Shown: in pieces, positions 14,801 to 26,465 of the stretch
Layout: each line of letters opens with the position of its first letter
Numbering within the stretch: the stretch's first letter is position 1
From: Epiperipatus broadwayi
Lineage: Eukaryota > Onychophora > Udeonychophora > Euonychophora > Peripatidae
Reading direction: 5' to 3'
Length of the DNA: 64,000 bases
Assembly (NCBI GenBank): GCA_028023455.1
Contig: JAQFVV010012666.1
Coordinates: 1,238,257-1,302,256 of the forward strand
Program-made: the position numbers and the translations under genes
Notes under the pieces: model-generated
The model's input: the letters and a program-made list of their open reading frames with translations, nothing else
What the model was told of the DNA's origin: nothing
Database searches by the model: none

Positions 14801-15589
14801 ATCTGAAGTTCAGATTTCACTTCATGAGTATTAACACTCATTGTACCATATAATAGGGTTCACAGTCTATCTCTCTGTGCTTGTACACATACTCGATATT
14901 TACCCATAATTTTTTTTCACTTCAATATTAATCCCGTTTTGATAGAAATAAATTAATGATTTGGGAAAGAAATTGAATCAATACTGAAGCAATGGATCTG
15001 AAATCCAATCCATGCTTCACAGCCTTCTATAAACTTAGTTAGTATTATAGACCTGAATAAGGTTTATAGTCCAATATCAGCAGGGTTTTGCATTAAAGCT
15101 AAAATTAATTACGTTTATATAATTTGTGTTTGCATTTAACGATTTCATTTTAAACAAATTTCATTTCTAAGATTAAATTTCTGTTAATAAAAATTACTTG
15201 TTAAAACCTTTTCATCAAACATATATATATGTCAAGCATATATATATATATAAGTTAATGCAAAATTCTGCTGACATAAAATGCTTATTTTATTAAAAGA
15301 ACTAAGAATGTATTTTTCTTTTTAATCTTGTTAAAATATTTAGTATGATTTGATTTTGAGATAAGCCCGCCAACATTTTCTAAAAGAATGTATATTTTTA
15401 ATTAATTAGCCCATTCAAGGTAAATTAAAGATTGCCTTTTATTTCTTTTTTAATTAATAAAATTCAAAGTTTAAAGAAAGAAATTTAGAATAACAAAGTA
15501 AAAGTGATTTGTAGAAAATGTTACCTTGAAACACAGGAGCATGGTTGGGCTTATCAGGATCTAAGATCATACATAAAACAATAAAAGGT
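14801..15589. other. No gene seen; AT-rich flank of LTR remnant G
   Basis: No usable reading frame. The part from about 15300 may be the U3 region of LTR remnant G, judged only by its position upstream of that remnant's TATA box. Confidence 0.35.
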
Positions 15590-16060
15590 AGCTTACAAAA
15601 AATGTATAAATAGGAGAGTGAACAAAAGACTAGGTTAATCAGAGTTTTCTTACTGGCATTCAGATTTCTCTTTGGAGAACTCTTTCAGATTTTGCTTGTG
15701 GAGATTTTATTCCAAAAAGTTAGACAACTGTCATCTTCCAAATCATGGAGAAGTTTGAACATGCTCCAGCTAAAAGTTATAATAATTTGATGGATTCTAC
15801 TATGTTTGGCTGGGCAAATAAATAGCTTTGCCTATCGCCGAGTTTCCTAAATACCATCAAAATGCCATAGTATCCACTCAATAGTCATCTGACCTCTTTG
15901 CCGTGTTTGTAAAATTTTTGTAAAAGCATGCTACTTATTTCCACTTTCCTTGTCTGGACAAATACCTATCATGGTCGGATTAAGCCACAAACGCCATAGG
16001 AAACATGACCAAGGAACCACAATGGTAATCATATCTCTCCTCCATTGAACTATTTACTTT
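15590..16060 (+). repeat. Diverged LTR promoter/leader block (remnant G)
   Basis: TATAAATAG at 15605-15613 is followed by a GC-richer stretch of about 420 bp ending in CAATGGTAATC near 16022. This order (TATA, GC-richer block, GGTAA) recurs in LTR copies A, B, C, E and F. The DNA beyond is AT-rich and runs into a (TA)n/(GT)n tract, so the LTR end is lost. Confidence 0.45.
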
Positions 16061-16154
16061 CTACCCTTTTGTTCATACTTTTCTTAATTGAATTATATTT
16101 TGAATTGTTTTATTTAATGATATTAGTAATGTAATCATTTTTAGTAGACTAGTC

Positions 16155-16263
<109 letters not shown>

Positions 16264-16269
16264 ATAATC

Positions 16270-16808
16270 TATCTATATTTAACCTTTTTTTCTTCGCTAT
16301 TCATCATTACTAACATGTGTAAATATTTTGTATTCCATTGCAGTTAAGTTTAAAAGTTAATTTTTTTCATTTAAAATCTCTTTCCAATTTTATTTATGTT
16401 TCTAAATTCCATATGAATAAGTTTCCTTTCTTTGCCAATGTGATCTCCTCAATAATGCCTCTTTTGTCCGCCAGTAGCTTATTACGTATATCTGATTTAG
16501 CAATATACATTTTAAATAATTTTAAACTGTCTGTTTTTAGCGCAAAGCAATTAGAAAATGCTTTACGAAAGATTTTTAAAATTGTACTTTATAGAGGAGA
16601 TTCGAGTTGACAATTTTATTAAAATTGGGAAGAAAAGACTTAGACCGCAAAAATATTATATTGAAATGGTTACACCTGTTTCACCTATTATCTTTGATAA
16701 TAGTATATATTTGTTGTACTCAGATGGCGTGTATTTCTTAAATTTTAAAAACTTTTCCCTTATAATATTGCGAGTATGTGTGTATATAATCATCCTTACT
16801 AATTATAA
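16270..16808. other. Unrecognised coding-like fragment next to solo LTR E
   Basis: Both strands stay open over part of this region. The minus strand gives about 60 aa with protein-like composition (FRKAFSNCFALKTDSLKLFK, later ADKRGIIEEITLAKKGNLF), ended by TAA. The plus strand gives a 90-aa frame after TTCCATTGCAG, a possible splice acceptor. I do not recognise either product. It could be a decayed transposon frame or an exon. Confidence 0.3.
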
Positions 16809-16812
16809 ATAT

Positions 16813-19800
16813 TGAAACGGTTGTCTTCAAGTCCCTCACCGTTTCACCAACCATCCTAATAACCCACTCGTCTGTGCTAAGTTCAAACCTGTTTAATAAG
16901 TCTAAATTAAGATTTGTAAGCTAAAAATTGCAATCACGGCTATATAAACAGCATTATATACGCACATACGAAAGAACGCTATAATTGAATAGTATTGCCA
17001 GAGTTATAGCGTATAATTTTATCGCGTAATATTTTTAAACTATTTTTAAACAGTAATAATGTAGCGTCAATTTATTAATTTATTACTTAAATTCGTATGT
17101 GGGAATATAATCCACCTATATTGAATATACATATATAGCATAGTGGCGTGATTAAAATATTTATTAAATTTTAAGTTTCATTTTTATTATAAACCAATTT
17201 TATGTAAAAACACATTGAAAGGGTGATTGATTGCGAATGCGCTGACAAGTTTCTTTTTAAAAAAAGAAAAAAGATTTTTTTTCTAAAAATAAAAGTATTT
17301 TCGGAGAATTAAAAGTTTAGTAAAGTTTTGCTGTAAACAATTGTATCAGTATATGCCACACCTGCCTTAGGTTTCTAAAAAGAAAAGCCAATTTTAAAAT
17401 AATCTAGCTAATTGATTCTAAATTATTTTGGAGACCTCGCTAATTAAAAATATGTTTACAGCAGGGATTTTACACATAAATTATAAAATCAGAACAAAAT
17501 TTCTGACTAATTAAAAATAAAATCTAATATCGGATTAAACTGATTAAAATTCGATTTAATTAAAAGTTGATAATCAGAGAAAAGTTATAACACCTAAAAG
17601 GAATGTCAGCATGTTTGAAGTCAACCACTAATTTCATAAGCAAATTAAAAATTTTGTAATCTTGATGGAGATGAAATTCCAAGGTGTGTGGGCTGATAAG
17701 GCGATCATTTAAAAAGGCCATGTAAAGTGGAGGAGCCATCTGAGATCTTTACTTTTTGAAATCTTGACAGCTTGAATGCTACATCTGTGAAGTTCTGCCT
17801 TCTTTGATCATCGTTAAGCTTTTGAATCCAGCGTATATCCTGAACCAAAAGCAACCGTGAACATTTTGACATCCAGTTAAGACAATAATTTTTATATCTG
17901 TGCGAGAGAAAATGTTGGGCTAAAACAGGCAGCCTTGGCTAAGCTCCAGGGTGAAGGCGACGGGCCTTTACTTCCATCCAAAATCCACCATCACCAGTAT
18001 GCCGCCATAACAGCTCCGCTCTAACCGTGGGAAGAAGATGATGCCGCAAGCCGCCACAAAGACTCCCGTAACTCCAGCTCAAGTACTACAAGATGACCGG
18101 TAACCTCACCATTTCTAACTGCAGTTCAATATATTAATTTTCCTTTAAGTCTAGACTTATAAAATGTATTTTAATTCTAAAATCTTGAATTCAAGTAAAT
18201 TGCTAAATGTAAAATTTTATTCTTAAATTTAATTATATAATTCTGACCTACTTTCCAATGTTTCCTAACTAAATGATTTTAATAATTTTATTTTCAATTT
18301 TCTCACTGCAGTTGTGACTATGGTTTCTTTATTTCTTTTTTTATTTTAAAATATAAATTATATGCTAATGCCTCGAAACAGTGGGCATTCAATATTAATA
18401 ATAAAGAGAAGAGAGAATGACCCCTCTTCATTTAATAATTATTTATCGTAGCTTAATGCACGCTGTTTCGAAACCCTCTTAAATAACTGTTAAGAATTGG
18501 CTATGTGCTGATTATTATTTTGACCTTGATTATTTAATTATTTGTTGGCAATTTTAAAATGGGAATCTTGTTTTAACCCAAAGTAAATTTCAATTTAATT
18601 TTCACTAAGCAATATCCAAGCCTTGAATAAGTATATTTGTTATCTATTTCATTTTGTAAAAGCCCTCCAAATATACTTTTTCCCCCTTTTTTTTGTTTTT
18701 ATTAATTAATCGCGTAATCAAATGTGTTATGTAAGATTGAAACTAGAAAGCAAAGAATATTTAAAAGTATGCCCACGTATAGCATATGACATTAAAAATG
18801 CTATATTAGAGTTGGCGCTAATGATTCCACTGATTAGCTATCGTTCTCGTGGCTAAATATTAAATTATTTCAACTCTTTTGCTTGGCGGATGTGATAATT
18901 TTATTATACATTTAAACTTTCTCGTTATGTTGCATTTTTTTCTTTAAGATGGGACTCGGAACGGCCATCCCTCTTACACTCCTTGGGTTGCACACGAATA
19001 AGACCTGACGTCAAATTCCAGGCAATAGTGTTAGCTACCTCAACCCTCTTTAGCAGCATGGCGATCGGTCATAGGGCTCCGGTGTTGGTCACAAAACCCT
19101 AAATATTAATCCATCCGCAGAGCGACATTTAGTATAACTGTTTACCAGCGCTATAGCGCATTGGGTCTTTTGGTTGCCAACTCTTCCTCCCTTGAATTAA
19201 GTTTCAGCCATTGTCTGACATATTCAAGAGCTAGTTTCGGTCTCATGTACAATAGTTTGAAATAATAATATTATAGATAAATTTGACTTTGAATGTTTCA
19301 CATATATGAGAAAACAAGGCTTCGTCTGATTGCTTAGCTGAAAACCATGGAATAAGAGGGATTAGCATAATCTGCCCCATAGCTACAATGCAGTGACTGA
19401 TCAATAGGATAATAAAGCAAATGATGAAAACAATATTTAACTTCATCAAATAAAATAACAAATGTAAAATAATTTTAATTGTAAGGAGAGAAGGTTAAAG
19501 CGCTCTCCAAAATGTTAGATGCTACGTGCATTTTAATTGTAAAATGCAAGAATAATATAGATAAAATCGTCAAATTTAATCTGCAAAAATAAACATACAA
19601 TTTAATAAATTACTCTGATCTCGATCTTATTTATTTCAATCCAATTCAAAATTCTTTATATTATATATGTGATTTCTGATGCATTAATTAGTTTTAAATA
19701 TATATAGTTAATAAATTCCATTTTTTGTTATGAGTCTCTTTGCTTCTCCGTGACCTATGTCGGCTGTGTGGAAAGAGGTATACTACGTGTAAGTTCAAGG

Positions 19801-19953
19801 TGGTCATTCGTAGGGTCTTGAGTCTTGGAGTCCTGGCTTACGAGTTGAAGTGCAGTCGGACTCGGGAGGTTACAGTCCTAGTCTGGTCAGCTTCGGTCTC
19901 TTTTGCTTGGATTCTGAATTCTGTTACGCGAATGTACAAACTTGACTGTTACA
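16813..19953 (+). mobile_element. Solo LTR E with ATAT target duplication
   Basis: A 3.1-kb unit starting TGAAACGGT and ending GACTGTTACA, flanked on both sides by ATAT (16809-16812 and 19954-19957). No gag or pol is attached, so it is a solo LTR left by LTR-LTR recombination. A perfect 9-bp inverted repeat opens it (TGAAACGGT at 16813, ACCGTTTCA about 16 bp on). The interior follows the family plan: an AT-rich first third, a GC-richer leader block from about 17700 ending in GACCGGTAACC at 18099, then an AT-rich middle and the terminal block CTCTTTGCTTCTCCGTGACC...GTTACA. Sequence identity to E3 LTRs is low; the match is in architecture and ends. Confidence 0.7.
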
Positions 19954-20389
19954 ATATTTATATACGAGCATATTCCATTAGATTTGTTAAAACTGAAATA
20001 AACATAACTGTATAATTAATTTATCTATATAGCAGCATAATAAGTTAAATTTATAATATTATTTATTTTTCAATATTCTTTCTCAATAATTATTTAAGTC
20101 AGTATTCATTTTAACTAATTTCCAAGTTAGATAATTTTCAATTCTTTTGTTTGCTTAAAATTACAAGCAGAAATTTTTATCAGTTTTAACCCTTTCTTCC
20201 AATTTTCATTCCTCAGGTTATCACTCAACTTTTATTCGATCACAATAATGTATCAATTTTTCAAATATTCGTTTTTTTAAATATATTCCTTTGTTTCGTT
20301 TTTGTATATTAAATTTCTCACATTATAAATACGAAAGTTTGTTCAAATAAATTTTGATTTTTAATTTTATATTTTCGGTTGACATGACC
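19954..20389. other. No gene seen
   Basis: AT-rich DNA with short T runs and no frame or repeat that I can support. Confidence 0.5.
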
Positions 20390-20930
20390 CTTTTCATTAT
20401 TTTTTTTCCCCTTCAATAATAATTCTCTTCTAACTTTTTTTTTTTTTTTTTTATTATTTTAAATTTTATTTATTATTTTTTTATTTTTTTATATAAAAAT
20501 TTTAAAAAAAAATCAAAAACATAAATTCACAATTAAAAAAAAAAAAAAAAACTTAATAAAATTTTTAATTTTTAAAAAAATATAAAAAAATAAAAAAAAA
20601 AAAAAAAAAAAAAGAGAAGGGAAGGCCCCTTTTTTTTTTTTTTTTTAAATAAAAAAAACCAAAAAAAAATTAAAAAAAAAAAAAGAAAAAGAAAGGGTAA
20701 TTTTTTTTTTTAAAAAAAATTAAATTATATATTTTTTTTTTTTTAAAAAAATAATAAAAAAAAAAAAAAAAAAAAAATATTTTTTTTAATAAAAAAAAAA
20801 AAAAAAACCACAAAGGAAAACAAAAAAACAACAAAATACAGAGGTGAAAAATATATTCGATAAAAAAAAAAATGTATCAAAAATTTTCTGAATAAAAAAA
20901 AAACAAAACAGTTAAAAGGTTAAACTCCGT
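20390..20930. other. Homopolymer-dominated tract, likely poor sequence
   Basis: Over 500 bp consist almost only of long A and T runs, broken by islands such as GAGAAGGGAAGGCCCC and AAAGAAAGGG. Such mixed poly-A/poly-T with sporadic C or G runs resembles unpolished or low-coverage consensus rather than a normal repeat. No feature should be called here without raw reads. Confidence 0.6.
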
Positions 20931-22109
20931 TCTAAAAATAAATCTTTGGCCAAAATTTGACCTATTTAAAAATTATAACCAAGACCAATTATAATATTCA
21001 GTCAGGCATAAATCTATACAAAATCTATACAAATTGCTTGTGACCATTCTCTTAAAAATATATCTTTTAAAACTGACGTCAATTAAAACAATAGAGCCTT
21101 TCCATGTCCAGATTTAGATATACTTAATATTTTTACTAACTGGATATTTGGTTAAAGGCTAGTTTGAACTAGTGATCTTGTGATGTGGCATGACTCAAAG
21201 TAGGAGGTTACTACTGTCAAAAATATAGCATAAAAAGGGGCCCAAATAGCCACCAAAGCCTCTAATTTAACCTCTTCCATCCATCTATCATAATCCGTGT
21301 TAATTTCTGCTGTTGCTGTGACCAGAGCTGAAGTTAAATAAGAACTGTTCCTGCCGTTAAGAAATCTAAATCTTAAAAAGCTACCATCAAAGCTTTTCCA
21401 AAAATGACTGTTGGCTAGAAGACAAAGAGACAGCCGTTTTCTCTTCCACGAGCGGCTACCGATGTGAGAAAACCTCCACCATGCCCATCACAGTAAGAAA
21501 GAAGCTGTACCTGAGAGACCAGAGAGTTCCTGACCAGAGAAATGGGGAAAGCTGCCACAGAAATAAATTTGCAGAAGTTACATCCAGACTAAAACCTAAG
21601 AGAAGCCAGCCTGACTGAATATAGTGAGAAGCACGTGGAAACAATGCCTTAAAAAAGACTTTGCCGGTAAATCCTTTCTGAAATATTAAATCTCATAACT
21701 AAAACGTATTCTAAATGAAAGCTAGCTAACTAAATCACAATCAATTATATTTTCTAAATGTTCATTTAAAATATTTATCTTAAATTTGTTTAAATCTTAG
21801 AACACTCTCCAAATTTTTGCTTGATCATTATTAATTTTCAGTAGTCGTTGATCATTAATAATTTTAAATAATTCTAAACATCTAGTTTATATAAAACTAT
21901 ACAAGAAATTCATTTCTAAATTATAAATCTTATTGATTGTTTATGCAATTTATTCTTATGTCATCTATCTATAGTTTTAAGTTCATGTTAATTGATTTAT
22001 GCTGTGTTTTTATCAGAACGGAGTCTTGTGTGTTAATAAATTATTGGGCGGAGTGGAGTGAGTAATCTCTTTTATCATATCAGAATATTGTGATATAAAG
22101 AATATAGTC

Positions 22110-22640
22110 AAGACTCTTTTCTGAATTATATGTGATAGAGTGAATCGATATTTACAATGCCTGAACAAGTTATTTAAAATCTTTTGATAAACTTATTTTA
22201 AAAGGTATAGTTGCGTATATTATTTAAAACATATCTTTTTCTCAAGTTAATTGAAAATGAAAATGTTGTGCTAAAGTTATTTAAAAGATATATTTAGCAT
22301 CTATTATTTAAAACGCATCTTTTCTAAAGTTATATAGAATGGAAAATGTTTACTAAAGTTAGTTAAAATGTACATATTACGTATATTATTTAAAACTCAG
22401 ATTGTGCTCATACTATTTAAGAATTATATTTGCGTAAATGATTTAAAATATTTATTTTGCCAGTTATCTGAAAAAGTATATTTCACGCAAGCTATTTAAA
22501 ATATAGATTTGCATTTGTTAGTTAAAACCCATTTTTCATTATTAGTAAGGTCTATTTTGACGAATTATTTAAGATGTGTAATTTATTTAAACATCAATAA
22601 TTTGTGTGAGCTATTTTATAACTCACATTTTATTATTTAA
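22110..22640. repeat. Degenerate tandem repeat with TATTTAAAA core
   Basis: TATTTAAAA or a one-base variant recurs about every 35-40 bp, often followed by CATATATTTGCGTAT. About 12-14 degenerate units lie inside LTR remnant F. Confidence 0.65.
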
Positions 22641-22933
22641 CAATCAGTTTGATATTAGATCTAGTTATACTACATATAACTAATGTTCCCAGTTCTATAA
22701 GTAGCTATGCAGAAAAACCTTAAATCAGTTTCTCATTATCGCCATCATTTTATAATTTAATAATCTCATTTATGAACTTGACTGGTGGTAGTAGCACTGA
22801 AGAAGCTAAGATTTTGGCGTAATTAATTTATAAAATATTAATTTAGCGTTGCGAATGTATTGCTAATTTGCATAAATATGCACATCTACTTGCTATGTAT
22901 ATAATGGCCCATCTCAAGATTGTTCAACGTCCA

Positions 22934-23030
22934 GTCATGCCTCGAAAGTTTAGGCCACTGCGACATTTCTTCGTATTTCATTAAGTCATGCCTCGAAAGT
23001 TTAGGCAAATGTGACAATTATTCATACTTA
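22934..23030. repeat. Direct repeat, two units of about 50 bp
   Basis: AGTCATGCCTCGAAAGTTTAGG occurs twice about 50 bp apart, each followed by a GCGACATT/GTGACAATT motif and a TTCRTA stretch. Both lie in LTR remnant F. Confidence 0.8.
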
Positions 23031-23516
23031 ACGGAACCAAAGCATTTCCAAAGGGCTCATAAGCCAATCTTCTGTTCATTGAATTAAAAGGCCTCTTCCA
23101 TTATAGCAATCAGATCGGTTAGGAAACCGTTTACTAAGTAATAAACCCCATTAAGAATGCATTCGAGTTGCACTTGTCCGATACTGTAGTTTCTAACGCC
23201 CTAGAATCTGACGTTCAACTGCCACCACATTTCCATTCATTTTCCCTAGAAAGTAATTTCGGCGTTGATCCGAACTAGAATCAGAGTTAATGTGTTTATC
23301 TGTAGAACAATCATATATCACGCAAATGTTTCTATAATATGATTTGATATATTAATAATATAATCTTAAACTTAGTATTTATAATATCTTAGACCATATA
23401 ATCTCCATCATTTATCAATAAATCTATCACTCTAGCTAACTATAACCGATTTCAAAAATAAAACATAGCATGAATTAGAACATGAAAGATGACATAAGCT
23501 TATTAAAAAAAGTCAT

Positions 23517-23763
23517 GCTTTGTAATATTATTTTATAACCCTGAGCATTCACACATTGCTTTGAGATATTATTGTATAACCATGATAACCCACTCATTGC
23601 TTTGTAATATTATTTGATAATCCTGAGAATCCACTCATTGCTTTGTATTATTATTTGATAACCCTGAGAAGCCACTCATTGCTTTGTATTATTATTTGAT
23701 AATCTAGAGAATCCACTCATGGTTTTGTAATATTGTCTTATAACCCTAGTGTTCACTCACCTG
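23517..23763. repeat. 41-bp minisatellite, six units
   Basis: Unit: CATTGCTTTGTAATATTATT, then TGATAATCCTGAGAATCCACT. Six units fill about 246 bp; the three middle units are nearly identical and the outer ones are diverged. Confidence 0.9.
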
Positions 23764-24359
23764 CATGTGAGCTTAACTATACACAACTTGCTATGTGTCC
23801 ATATTTATTAAATGTTATATTAAATTTATGAAATATAAATTTGTCTCAGTCTCATTACTTGCTCATTATCTTATGAATCACTTGTTAAGTCATATAATAG
23901 AATATGTAATAAGGGGGGAATGTCTCATGTTTTACTGCTTTGCTATTTCTGGAACGTGATCAAAGAGATATCGAGTGTAACCTCTGGCATGTCATTCGCG
24001 ATGGGTTGACTTGGAAGCATGAGTGAGAGAGTTAAGGTATGATCAGACGTAGGGTATTACTATCCCTCCTTGGTCAGCTTTTGGTTTTCTTGCTTGGACT
24101 CTCAGTCTGTTGAGAAAATGTACAAACCTGACCATTACAATATCATTTAATCTGTTTTCATTGTCTAATTAGTTTACATGAATTTAGGGGAATAGTGGAG
24201 GCCATTAAATCATTATTATTTTAAAGTCATTAATTAAATATCTTATTTAACCAACAAGCATGAGTTTGATAATTTTATTCTAATGCTTTATGTTAATTTC
24301 CAATGATCCAGGCACGCAAAACACATATTTCTGAGTACTTTTGCACATTTAACTATTTA

Positions 24360-24597
24360 GCTTCTTAGGTGTTCCCGTCCATGTATCTCTCTGCTGATGC
24401 TAAGTTTTGGGTCGGTGAGAAAATAATTTATGCGTGTGTCAGATAATGTTGTTGGTTCGCAGTTAGCCTTGAGAGTAGGTTAACAGGGCAGAGGTCATAG
24501 TATTCTTGATTTAATATCTCACATATGGGTGGACTCGAGGTAATTTCACCTAGTATTCGAACTAGGTTAAACCAACATACATCATCTGACTGTCACA
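24360..24597 (+). repeat. Diverged LTR-like 3' end (remnant H)
   Basis: The final bases CATCTGACTGTCACAATAC resemble the CTGAC(C/T)GTTACAATA ends of the other LTRs, and the block is GC-richer than its surroundings. Only the terminal 240 bp are recognisable. Confidence 0.4.
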
Positions 24598-24644
24598 ATA
24601 CAGTCATGGATATGCAATGAGAGATAGATTTAATCACAATATAC

Positions 24645-24740
24645 ACACACTTTTAATGTACTACTAATGTATATATGAATTAATTGGGAACACTTTTAAT
24701 GTACTACAAATGTATATATGAATTAATTGGGAAATATGTA
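24645..24740. repeat. Tandem duplication, two units of about 47 bp
   Basis: Two adjacent copies of ACACTTTTAATGTACTAC, continuing through TGTATATATGAATTAATTGGG, with one or two differences. Confidence 0.9.
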
Positions 24741-25454
24741 TGTAAAATTTTATATATTTTATTAATCATGGCGGCACAAAATAATGCAATCGGGTTGCAA
24801 ATTTATGTAAACATTAGTATAAAACTTAAAACAAAAAAGTAGCAAAATTTAATTAGTGTAATCCAAATAAATTAAAAGTGCTATGAATAAATGTCACGTT
24901 TCCATTAACATTTATTTAATCTATCTAAGAGATCTTTACAAATACTAAAATAGAATGTAAAACAATCGTTCAAGAATTGTTCATACCGATCGCATTATCT
25001 TAAATTCCTTATGAAACAAAGGTGGGCTTGCTGTAGAAAATTAGGTATTGTTCCAAATAATACATTACTTCAGACCACCAGTTTGAAGTGCATTGCTACA
25101 TTCCAAGGGATCATGTAAATAGTGTGAAAATTGGATTAATCAAAAAATCAAAATCTGAATCAAAATCTGTTTGGTTTTAGCTTAGTCTAAATCATTAGTT
25201 TTTCAGAGAAAGAATTTGGTTTAAGTGATTTCACTCTGTCCATGACCATACACATGACTGAGGAGTAAAATCATTGTGCCTTTCATTTGACCATTCCTGA
25301 GCCATTCTCTGTGGAATGCTTTTTGAATTTAAATAAAACCTTGTACTATTTAACAGTGTCCTGAACTTGAACTAGAAAAGCATGCTACCTGCCATTAATT
25401 TCTGACCATATCAAAATAATGAACTGTTACACCAGCATGGGCTCAAGAAAGTAT
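24741..25454. other. No gene seen
   Basis: Unique-looking AT-rich DNA with no convincing reading frame on either strand. Confidence 0.5.
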
Positions 25455-26465
25455 TATGAAGATGTCATATCTGACCCTGCCTTCAGAAGTGGAATATTCC
25501 TGATTCCTTGCATGATTGGCTAGCACCCAGTTGCTATTCAAATGGACTAAAACCTTCACTGGGGTTCGCACACCGAATCTGTGGGTTTACAGTAAGGTAG
25601 GGGATCTGCCTTTAAATAGTCAGCATTTTGGAGGCAAGGCAGAGAGTAATTACTTCTGTTAACCTGAATGACAGAAGGTGTTCTCCATTAAACATTCTGC
25701 CATTAGCAAAAGTATTTATCTTGTCATTATTGAGATGGTCACGCAGTGTGGCAAGTCCGTCTATGGACTGGAAACTGCTATGTTCGAACTAGAGCTGACT
25801 TGAGGAAAGCTAATTACATAGCTGGAAGAGTCTTCTTTACAGAACTGATGACTGCACCAAATCTGTCATGTTTGGTTAGTTTTGCACGTTCAATACCAAA
25901 CCAATAGATACAAAAAAACAACTACTCAGCAATTAATATGTATAATTTATTAGTACAAAAAATATACACATGTTAGTTAACAAATGTACATATACAGTTG
26001 ATATGCTTCAATACTGAGATAGTCATGTGAAGTATGGAACTTGCTTCCAGCTAATGAATAGCCTGCATCATGAGTTCTGGTAAGAAGACTCTTCCAGCTA
26101 TGTAGTTAGCTTGCCTTGAGTCAGCTCTAGTTCAGATATAGCAGTTTCCAGTCTGTAGGTGGATTTGCCTCACTGCATTGATGTCTCAATAATGACTAGA
26201 CAAATACTTTTGCTGATGGCAGAGGGTTTGATGGAGAGCATGTTCTGTTGTTCAGGTTAACAGAAGTCATTGCTCTCTACATTGCCTCCAGAAGGCTTAC
26301 TATTTAAAGGCAGATCCCCTACCTTACTGTAAACATGCGGTTTCAGTGTGCGAATCCCAGTGAAGATGTTAATCCCTTTGGATAGCTACTGGGTGCTAGC
26401 CAATCAGGCAGGGAATCTGGAATAGTCCACTTCTGAAGACAGGACCAGATATGGCAGAAGGTAAT
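25455..26465. repeat. Large palindrome, about 410-bp arms, GC-richer
   Basis: The left arm (about 25455-25870) and right arm (about 26045-26465) are reverse complements at roughly 80-85% by eye. Shared blocks include CTTCAGAAGTGGA, TGATTGGCTAGCACCCAGT, TTTACAGTAAGGTAGGGGATCTGCC and ACATAGCTGGAAGAGTCTTC. The 175-bp spacer is AT-rich. The arms have clearly higher GC than the DNA around them. No transposase or recognisable protein is encoded; it is either two inverted copies of one repeat or a foldback element. Confidence 0.8.

Larger units (their letters stand above)
20931..24139 (+). repeat. Diverged long LTR remnant F (start unresolved)
   Basis: It ends AAACCTGACCATTACA followed by ATAT, as in the other LTRs. 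A CATAAAAAGG box at 21229-21238 is followed by a GC-richer block that ends in TTGCCGGTAAATCC near 21666, the same plan as copies A and E. The middle contains degenerate and clean tandem repeats (22110-22640, 22934-23030, 23517-23763). The terminal block 23917-24139 carries GCTTGGACTCTCAGTCTGTTG. The 5' edge is not found and may lie in the homopolymer tract to the left. Confidence 0.5.

Noticed and set aside
21456-21644. Minus-strand 62-aa hydrophobic frame
   Set aside because: It lies antisense to the GC-richer leader block of LTR remnant F and has no supporting context.
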